From JAGVMG01 sp964461105 (GTDB lineage: Bacteria > Chlamydiota > Chlamydiia > Chlamydiales > Rhabdochlamydiaceae): DNA of 12,656 nucleotides. This document shows positions 7,004-12,656 of this stretch, one piece after another. The DNA lies in the NCBI GenBank assembly GCA_964461105.1, contig CAYWSY010000059.1, forward strand, positions 1 to 12,656. Reading direction: 5' to 3'. The position numbers and the translations under genes are program-made. Numbering within the stretch: position 1 is the first letter of the stretch; each line of letters opens with the position of its first letter. The notes under the pieces were generated by a model, which had not been told where the DNA came from, did no database searches, and saw nothing but the letters and a program-made list of their open reading frames with translations.

Positions 7004-8257
7004 ATGAGCACAGGGATCAAACGAATCGATTGGTTCATGGGGCAGATGCTTCTTCCCCATCATTTAGTCGCTCAAGAAGAATCTCTGTGGGGATCAGTTG
7101 GTCATCTGCTCAAACAATTTGGCATCCCCTTCTATGGCCTTTCCCGAATCAAATGGGATAAAGAGCTCTATACACAAGGGATCCTCTCTTTTTCAGAGCT
7201 CACACTCATTCTTCCCTCGGGTCAACTCATCGATTTTCCCGGAAATGCAGTGGTCGCTCCCTTTGATCTCAATAGCACCGGCAAAAGCGAGGTCATCCTC
7301 TATCTGCATGTGATCGAACAAAAAAAACAGAAAGAAGAAGAATTCAAACTCCTCGAGGAAACCGCCAAAATCACCTTCGGGCTCTACCAGCTGATCCTTT
7401 CCACTCAAAAAAGCCTCGAGCATTCCAAATCGGTTTTCAAGCTGGCTCAATTTGAAAAATCGGTTGAAAGTGAGTGGAGGCTCAGCTACCAATACATCCC
7501 ACCACTGATTAACACCATTGCAGATCCCTTCCTCACTGAAATCTTTACAAATATCTTAAGGGTCCTCGAAGGGGTTAAAAAGAAACTTGTGCGCGAAATG
7601 GACAATCCTGAGTTATTTGCCTTTCAAAACTCTGAGTGGCGCCTCTGTTTGTTAGAAATCAGCCGCATTCAGCGCCTTTGCGCCAATAACCTCAACGGAC
7701 AAATTGCGCTCCATCCCTATTTTCTCTATGAAAAGCTGTGCGAACTGCTCGATTCCTCATCCAAAACGGAATCCAATATCCCCAATTACGACCACGAAAA
7801 CCTCGCAGATCTTTTCGATCAGCTCATGCACAAAATTGAGCACCTCTTCATCAATGAACAAAAAGACTTCTCCTTCCTTGAATTTGAACGCAGAAGCGCC
7901 TCTTACTATATTGATACCCTTCCCCCCACACTCTCCAAAGCGAAAGAAGTGTATTTAATTATCCAGAAGCCAGACAGCAAAACCTACTTTAATGCCAATA
8001 ACATGCAGTTTACAAGCAAGCTGCGCTTGAGCCATGTGCGCCACTTTGCCATCTCTGGAATCACTCTCACCCCAATCAAAAAACCCGCCTTTTTAAGCTC
8101 AAGCTTTGCCGATGAAATTGAAGCCTTCGCAATCGATCAAAAAGATGAATGGAAAAAAGCTGCGGCAGAGGGAAACCTCGTCCTCCTGCACCAAGATATT
8201 ACCCCTGATTTTCACCTGTTTTTATACTGGAAAAACATAGATGGGACTGCTCAATAG
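7004..8257 (+). CDS. tssK: Type VI secretion baseplate protein TssK-like
   Basis: TssK trimers connect the T6SS baseplate wedges to the inner-membrane complex, on the cytoplasmic side. The 417-residue product opens with IDWFMGQMLLPHHLVAQEES, the family's W-x-x-G-x-L-L-x-P-x-H-F/L pattern, followed by FGIPFYGLSRIKWD and LPSGQLIDFPGNA, which match the shell-domain signature (ifPdG...d.pgNA). Later parts are mostly helical (about 115-270). The C-terminal beta domain includes FAISGITLTPIKKPAFLSSS and ends in HLFLYW, also typical. Length is close to the usual 440 or so. The start at 7004 has GAGGG (6994-6998) 5 nt upstream. The next gene begins within its last 17 nt, pointing to translational coupling. 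TssK is specific to type VI systems among contractile machines, so this is the best single argument for the nature of the cluster. Confidence 0.85.
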   Translation: MSTGIKRIDWFMGQMLLPHHLVAQEESLWGSVGHLLKQFGIPFYGLSRIKWDKELYTQGILSFSELTLILPSGQLIDFPGNAVVAPFDLNSTGKSEVILYLHVIEQKKQKEEEFKLLEETAKITFGLYQLILSTQKSLEHSKSVFKLAQFEKSVESEWRLSYQYIPPLINTIADPFLTEIFTNILRVLEGVKKKLVREMDNPELFAFQNSEWRLCLLEISRIQRLCANNLNGQIALHPYFLYEKLCELLDSSSKTESNIPNYDHENLADLFDQLMHKIEHLFINEQKDFSFLEFERRSASYYIDTLPPTLSKAKEVYLIIQKPDSKTYFNANNMQFTSKLRLSHVRHFAISGITLTPIKKPAFLSSSFADEIEAFAIDQKDEWKKAAAEGNLVLLHQDITPDFHLFLYWKNIDGTAQ

Positions 8258-8606
8258 ATTCAAAAAGGAAACGAAACGAAATCTCAAGGTCGAGGTTCTT
8301 GAATCGTTAACTCATCTATTAAGCGTGAAAGAGAGTTTTGGAGCCTGGCAAAAAGGGCTAGGGTTAGGTGACTATTCCTACTCAAACCAGTGCAATGAGT
8401 TAATCCCTAAAATCATCGAAGATATCTGCTTTAATATCACTCAATACGAAAAGAGATTTAAATTAGATAAAATCACTTTAGTTTCTCCTGAAAATTTAAT
8501 GAACCTTTGCTTTGAGCTCGAAGGCACTATTGAAGAGAGTCCACAGATGTTCTACCTCTACATTAATAGAGGCAGTAACATCATGATTAGCACCAACCAT
8601 TTTTAA
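8241..8606 (+). CDS. tssE: TssE/gp25-like baseplate wedge protein
   Basis: Small wedge component (phage T4 gp25 family) that starts sheath assembly in contractile injection systems; cytoplasmic. The 121-residue length fits the family (about 110-170). Visible family features are a basic N-terminus, a helix ending in LTHLLSVKESFGAWQKGLGLGDYS (family form: LLNTR...GLPD), and a later ICFNITQYEKRFKLDKITL, matching the I...I..yEPRL..v.V core. The canonical EPR motif is degenerate here (EKR). The C-terminal strand FYLYINRGSN fits the expected beta hairpin. The ATG overlaps the TssK-like gene by 17 nt and the stop is 12 nt before the VgrG-like start. Sequence alone is weak; position between TssK and VgrG makes the call likely. 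Confidence 0.72.
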   Translation: MGLLNRFKKETKRNLKVEVLESLTHLLSVKESFGAWQKGLGLGDYSYSNQCNELIPKIIEDICFNITQYEKRFKLDKITLVSPENLMNLCFELEGTIEESPQMFYLYINRGSNIMISTNHF

Positions 8607-8618
8607 TGGGGAGCCGCC

Positions 8619-10601
8619 ATGAAAGACGACTTTAAGTTTACCTTAAATTTAAAGGGACCTGGTGGGGAAATTAAAATCCCTGGAGGCAACATCACAGGAG
8701 TGCATGCTGTCGTGCACTATTACGGGTTTGAATGCAGAGTCGAGTTCTCTGCTAGCAAACAAGACCCTCATGGAACGAGCACCGATATGCTCCTAAAGCC
8801 CGATGTCCTCACTGCAACCTTAACCATGGGCCATGCCCTTCCCAAAGAGAAAGTTGAGCCTCTTACCATCAAAGGAATCGTCAATACCCTCACCCTGATT
8901 GAACAGATCACCAACACAGAGGACCCCAAAAACCCCGTCACCCAAAACAAATATAGCATCACCTTTAAAGACCCCGCACAAGCCACATGGTCGCAACATT
9001 TTCCAGCTAAAATTTACACAGATGCTACCTTAAAGAGCGTTGTTGAGGAATTTACCGATCCCTCCTTTCAAGTCAAAACCGATTGGGCAGTCTTTACCAA
9101 ACAACACCCATTGATCGCCTTGGGATTGGGAGCTGACGAAAATGCCGCCAACTTCTACTCATTTCTTTCTTGGTATCTTGAAAAAGAAAGGGGGGTATTT
9201 TCCCTCGATTACAAAGCAAAAACAATCGAATATGAAATTGCTGAAAAAAAGAAAAGCGATGGAACCCCTTCCAAAATCGAACCGGAAGACGTCATACGAG
9301 TAACCACCTCTTTTCCCGAAATTCCCAGAAGAGATATCGCGATCCACAACACTCTACCCAAACTCAATGACACCAAAAAGATTAAGGGGGAGAACACCTA
9401 TCCCAAAGTTTCCAGAGATTATGTGATGTCGACTGCCGTAGCAGATAACGTCGAGGCGCGCTCAAAAGAGATTGAAGTGCTTCCTGACTCTTACAAAGAT
9501 CGCGTCCAAATCTATTTTAAACGGTTACCACTCCTCTACACCCCCTATCCCAATGATTTGTACTCCTTTGAAAATAAAAAGTGGAGCCCCGACACAGCCT
9601 TTAAACCCAACATCTACCGCATGGTCACCCTGTGGATCGATCTGACCGCCACAGCTCCCAATTTTATAGAAAAGAGCGGAACTGTTTCTCAAGCCTATGA
9701 AGGATCGATCCAAGCATCATTTGAACGAAAAGAAGAAGCGCTTGTCTACCGCCCTCCCTATATCCCTCCGAAATACCCTTTCACAGTTGACGGGACAATT
9801 GTTAGCGATAAAAAAGATAAAAAAAATGAACTCGCCTTCCTTATCGGGAAAAATGAGGAATCCAACCTCGAACATTACAGCGTTGCGATCCCCCGCTGGG
9901 AAAATAAAATCGTCACAGCCCCCTTCGAGCCTCTGTTCCATCCCCAATTTTACTTCCCTCTCTGTAAAGACAATCCAGTTGCCTTGGAATTTACTTTATT
10001 TCATGCAACGATTAAAAAATCACTCGAATGGTGGGAGCCAACCAAAAGCAATCCTATTACAGACCAAGCCAATAAAATTGTCTTTACCCCGCGCAGAGAA
10101 GAGGCGATCACCTATCTTGAGCATACTGAAAAAGATGACCTCAATACCCTGCTCATCCGCCGAGAATCGAAGGAAAAAATCCAACTGATCCGCTTTGAAG
10201 AAGAGGGCTTTTTCGTTGTCGTTGCGGAAAAGGATAAGGAAGCCACCCCCAAATGCATCATCCATGTCGATAATACCTTCGGGATCACAATCACCTCCCA
10301 AGATGCCGATGCAGACCAAATCCGCACCGTTAAACTTGAAACCGATAAAATCAGCACCCTATGCAAAAAAGGGGGAGATCAGACAACCTTTGAACAAACT
10401 CCTACCGATATCACTATCAAATGCAAGAATTTCAAACTCGAGTCGGAAACCTCTGAATTCACTTCAAAGAAAGAGACCACCTGCAAAGGGGATAAGGTCA
10501 CAGTTGATGGAGCGAATGGAGTGATTGTCACCTCAAAGGTCTCTGCTGAGATCAATGGAAAAACCGTCGACGTTAAGGGAAGTCAAATTAATCTGGGGTA
10601 G
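8619..10601 (+). CDS. Divergent VgrG/TssI-like spike protein
   Basis: Trimeric spike at the tip of a contractile injection system that carries effectors into targets. It is 660 residues. Residues about 1-270 would be the gp27-like base, though standard VgrG motifs are hard to see. About 388-460 (from FTVDGTIVSDKK) reads like the gp5-type OB-fold. The last 110 residues form short alternating beta strands ending TVDVKGSQINLG, typical of the VgrG needle (for example FGITITSQDA and GVIVTSKVSAEINGK). There is no Hcp-like domain and no effector domain fused at the end. The start has GGGGAG (8608-8613) 5 nt upstream. The next gene starts 2 nt after its stop, the usual place for a VgrG-delivered effector or adaptor. 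A more general phage-like spike is the alternative. Confidence is moderate, resting on the needle-like end and gene order. Confidence 0.68.
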   Translation: MKDDFKFTLNLKGPGGEIKIPGGNITGVHAVVHYYGFECRVEFSASKQDPHGTSTDMLLKPDVLTATLTMGHALPKEKVEPLTIKGIVNTLTLIEQITNTEDPKNPVTQNKYSITFKDPAQATWSQHFPAKIYTDATLKSVVEEFTDPSFQVKTDWAVFTKQHPLIALGLGADENAANFYSFLSWYLEKERGVFSLDYKAKTIEYEIAEKKKSDGTPSKIEPEDVIRVTTSFPEIPRRDIAIHNTLPKLNDTKKIKGENTYPKVSRDYVMSTAVADNVEARSKEIEVLPDSYKDRVQIYFKRLPLLYTPYPNDLYSFENKKWSPDTAFKPNIYRMVTLWIDLTATAPNFIEKSGTVSQAYEGSIQASFERKEEALVYRPPYIPPKYPFTVDGTIVSDKKDKKNELAFLIGKNEESNLEHYSVAIPRWENKIVTAPFEPLFHPQFYFPLCKDNPVALEFTLFHATIKKSLEWWEPTKSNPITDQANKIVFTPRREEAITYLEHTEKDDLNTLLIRRESKEKIQLIRFEEEGFFVVVAEKDKEATPKCIIHVDNTFGITITSQDADADQIRTVKLETDKISTLCKKGGDQTTFEQTPTDITIKCKNFKLESETSEFTSKKETTCKGDKVTVDGANGVIVTSKVSAEINGKTVDVKGSQINLG

Positions 10602-10603
10602 TT

Positions 10604-12082
10604 ATGGGTTACTATGTTGTTCTTCCGGGAGACACCCTCACCTCCATTGCAAAAAAGCAATTAGGAGATGCAAATCAAGCGCGCGCCATTGCAGCGCTCA
10701 ATCAGCTCAAGAATATGAATCAGATTCGCGTTGGGCAAAAACTCAAGCTTCCCACAAAAGGGACCGCTGAGGAAGGTTCCTCTTCTGAAGCGGATACACA
10801 CGTCCATGTGCCCGCGTGTACACATTCTGTAAGAACCCCGCTAACAGCGGGCACGCCCTATGAAATATGCCCTTATGAGGTCAATGCCATTCAAGCTCCC
10901 CCCTTTCAACATTTTTCTCTTTATCATAATTTTCAAGAAGAGCTCACCCAACAATGCGTGCTTCTCTGTGGCTCTTCGCGCCCTCTCGATAAACAAACGG
11001 GCAACATCTCTTTGTATCTGGTCAAGCCAGAAGATTGTTCAACATTACCAAGTGTATTGTATACCCGCCTTGCAAAATCTAAAGACTGTTATGCTGCAGA
11101 AGAAACGCAAGTTGAGGAGGTGAAAAAAGAACTGATCAAAGTCACAAATGAGCTCAACAAAGAAGCGAGAAAGCTCATTGATGCAGACCTTAAAAAACGC
11201 AATATCGAATTTACAACCGTAGGTCTTGACGAGGCTGAAAGAAACTCCAATTTTTATGTCAGCAAAACATTAATCCTGCCACAGCATATTACAATAACAG
11301 ATGGCCCAAAAAAACTCAGTTTGCAAACAAAACCTAACAATAACAACTTTATTAATTTCCCTGATTCTTCAAATGGAGAAGAAGCTTTTCTTCCTGTCGT
11401 CCGTAAAATGGAAGGGTATCGCGAGATCTTATATACCGATGGAGTCGGATTGCCAACAACAGGCATTGGCTGGCTCATTCAAAACAGGGAATATAAAGAT
11501 TTAATCTATTTTAAGAGCGATGGCCACGGGGGATATGAATTAACAAACTCCCCTAAAAACAACGAACTGATCGAATGTTATACAGACCACAACTTTACGA
11601 TCCGAGCAAACGAAGAAGAAATCAGAAAAGAGATCAATAAAGTACGAGGGCTCGGCAAAAGCAAAAACTTAGGAACTAACAGCAGCATCTATCTCAAAGA
11701 AGACTATATCAATAAAATGACCCCTTTAATTGTTAAAGCTTTTGCCAATCAACTGCGCAAGAGCCTTCCCGATTTTGATACCTATCCTCTGCCAGCACAA
11801 CTTTCTCTACTCGATCTCGCTTACAATTGCGGCAAATATATTTTACTCACAGGACGAGCCCAAGGATTGAAAAAAGAGGTCTTGAACCAAAACTGGAAAC
11901 AAGCAATCGATCACCTCTTAACTCTTCGAGATCCAAGGTTGAGAGAGAAAAAAATATTAGTCACAAATGGCAACAAAAAATACCTCATTTCTACAGGATT
12001 ACGAGGATATCTTGCTCGTAACTTAATTAACGCTCAGTGGTTCTTAGCAGCTCAACACATCAAAGACGCGGCACACTCATGA
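10604..12082 (+). CDS. LysM plus T4-type lysozyme (GH24) protein, probable secreted cargo
   Basis: Predicted muramidase that cuts the MurNAc-GlcNAc bond of peptidoglycan. 492 residues in three parts. Residues 3-50 are a LysM domain (YYVVLPGDTLTSIAKKQLGD ... IRVGQKLKLP). Residues about 52-255 are unrecognised, with several Cys and a charged coiled stretch around 170-200. The C-terminal part is T4-lysozyme-like: KMEGYREILYTDGVGLPTTG aligns without gaps to the T4 active site, giving Glu270, Asp279 and Thr285 for Glu11, Asp20 and Thr26. Further on, QLSLLDLAYNCG and GLRGYLARNLINAQWF match the family's later helices. No signal peptide is present, so it needs another export route. It starts 2 nt after the VgrG-like stop, which suggests loading on that spike; the LysM could bind the spike or tube, as in phage tail proteins, or peptidoglycan. 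It overlaps the next gene by ATGA. The enzyme call is strong; the delivery route is inferred. Confidence 0.85.
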   Translation: MGYYVVLPGDTLTSIAKKQLGDANQARAIAALNQLKNMNQIRVGQKLKLPTKGTAEEGSSSEADTHVHVPACTHSVRTPLTAGTPYEICPYEVNAIQAPPFQHFSLYHNFQEELTQQCVLLCGSSRPLDKQTGNISLYLVKPEDCSTLPSVLYTRLAKSKDCYAAEETQVEEVKKELIKVTNELNKEARKLIDADLKKRNIEFTTVGLDEAERNSNFYVSKTLILPQHITITDGPKKLSLQTKPNNNNFINFPDSSNGEEAFLPVVRKMEGYREILYTDGVGLPTTGIGWLIQNREYKDLIYFKSDGHGGYELTNSPKNNELIECYTDHNFTIRANEEEIRKEINKVRGLGKSKNLGTNSSIYLKEDYINKMTPLIVKAFANQLRKSLPDFDTYPLPAQLSLLDLAYNCGKYILLTGRAQGLKKEVLNQNWKQAIDHLLTLRDPRLREKKILVTNGNKKYLISTGLRGYLARNLINAQWFLAAQHIKDAAHS

Positions 12083-12564
12083 AAACGCTTATCCTTGCAC
12101 TTGCGCTTACCCTTCTTTCACTGGATGGCTCATGCGAAGAGCCCAAACCCATCGCAATCGAATTTGAGACAGAAGAAGATATGCTCACAGCAGCAGATGA
12201 CAAGATGACCGATTGGGAGTCGATCCTCGAGTGGTTTGTCTCTTGGAACCATTCCAAACTCAAAGAGAACGAGGAAATCTATAAGAGCCTAAACGACTGG
12301 GATACCCAGCTTTCCAAGCTCGATGAGCTAAAAAAGCAAATCTCTATGACCAATCAGCTCTTCCTTGATTTTCGGAACCAATGCGCACTCACTCTTTCAA
12401 TGAGCTATGAAGGAAAATCAGAAAAAAGGGAAATGCACGCGCTTGCCCAATTTAGCTTAACTACCTGGTATCTCGACTATCTCGAGGCGTATCTCCTCCC
12501 TGAGAACTGGAAAGAGCTCTACCAAAAGTCCAAAAAACCGCAGCAACCTCGCGTCCCACACTGA
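12079..12564 (+). CDS. Small exported protein, possible LprI-like lysozyme inhibitor (immunity candidate)
   Basis: A 161-residue protein, probably periplasmic. Its ATG overlaps the lysozyme stop (ATGA), so the two are translationally coupled; no good Shine-Dalgarno is visible, which fits coupling. The chosen start gives a signal peptide, MKTLILALALTLLSLDGSC; a longer GTG start at 12037 would bury it. A Cys at residue 19 lies near the cleavage site but the lipobox (DGSC) is poor. The mature part is all-helical. QLFLDFRNQCALTLSMSYEG with Cys102, then a helix ending in LTTWYLDYLEAYL, resembles the W-x-x-x-R-x-x-C ... T-x-x-R-x-x-x-L layout of LprI-type (DUF1311) lysozyme inhibitors, but the second conserved Cys and Arg are missing. 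As the partner of a lysozyme it would protect the producer's own wall. The similarity is by eye; an unrelated helical immunity protein is the main alternative. Confidence 0.7.
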   Translation: MKTLILALALTLLSLDGSCEEPKPIAIEFETEEDMLTAADDKMTDWESILEWFVSWNHSKLKENEEIYKSLNDWDTQLSKLDELKKQISMTNQLFLDFRNQCALTLSMSYEGKSEKREMHALAQFSLTTWYLDYLEAYLLPENWKELYQKSKKPQQPRVPH

Positions 12565-12592
12565 TCATTTTCGTGATGCCACGAAAATGATC
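12563..12592. terminator. Perfect 13-bp hairpin at the end of the secretion cluster
   Basis: GATCATTTTCGTG (12563-12575) and CACGAAAATGATC (12580-12592) pair perfectly around the loop ATGC. The left arm overlaps the stop codon of the last gene. Only GTTTGG follows, so the U-tract is short. The symmetric A-tract and T-tract inside the arms would allow activity in both directions. It most likely ends the operon. Confidence 0.7.
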
Positions 12593-12656
12593 GTTTGGAT
12601 TATATACCCCTTCCGGTTCAAAGGCACCCTAAGGGACTGATTCAAAGCCCCGGATT

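Noticed and set aside
12037..12078. Upstream GTG start for the lysozyme-inhibitor candidate.
   Set aside because: It overlaps the lysozyme frame by 46 nt and puts a polar stretch before an otherwise clean signal peptide; ATGA coupling at 12079 is better.
10604..12082. Prophage lysis gene (endolysin) interpretation.
   Set aside because: No holin, spanin or phage structural genes surround it; it lies between a VgrG-like spike and an exported partner. It remains the main alternative.
12593..12656. GGTTCAAAGGC (12615-12625) and GATTCAAAGCC (12639-12649) near-repeat; considered as part of a tRNA T-arm or an insertion sequence end.
   Set aside because: No cloverleaf or terminal inverted repeat can be built in the 64 nt visible, and no supported gene is seen there; the window ends too soon.

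Overview
The window looks like chromosome of a member of the Chlamydiota, probably an environmental (amoeba-associated or similar) lineage rather than Chlamydia itself. I base this on recalled resemblance and cannot test it here. The ClpB reads very like chlamydial ClpB, for example in its linker YCKNLTSLAKEGKLDPVIGR and in NCKNALFIMTSN. The truncated MalQ at the left edge has the chlamydial-type GVFLMGDIPIL segment.

Layout: (1) 2-2513, plus strand: the 3' part of malQ, then an exported transglutaminase-like/TPR protein. (2) 2507-3591: an A+T-rich orphan gene on the minus strand, converging on the TPR gene with a 7-nt overlap and driven by a near-consensus promoter in an A/T-rich spacer. (3) 3631-4254: a small exported protein with a Pro/Thr/Ala-rich tail. 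(4) 4317-6923: ClpB, whose Shine-Dalgarno sequence lies inside a 12-bp hairpin. (5) 7004-12564: a compact five-gene cluster on the plus strand: TssK-like baseplate protein, TssE/gp25-like baseplate protein, divergent VgrG-like spike, a LysM plus T4-type (GH24) lysozyme protein, and a small exported protein resembling LprI-type lysozyme inhibitors. Spacing inside the cluster is 17 nt overlap, 12 nt gap, 2 nt gap and 4 nt overlap. It starts after a plausible promoter and ends in a perfect 13-bp hairpin.

The cluster is the interesting part. It reads as the baseplate and spike end of a type VI secretion (contractile injection) system carrying a peptidoglycan-cutting cargo. The lysozyme has the full E-x8-D-x5-T triad and no signal peptide. 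Its overlapping neighbour has a signal peptide and a possible lysozyme-inhibitor fold, as expected of an effector and its periplasmic immunity protein. No sheath (TssB/C), tube (Hcp), membrane complex (TssJ/L/M) or dedicated ClpV is present in the window. They may lie elsewhere, or the housekeeping ClpB next door may do the sheath-recycling work. Family calls come from motif reading without database searches. TssE, VgrG and above all the LprI-like call rest on weak sequence similarity strengthened by gene order.
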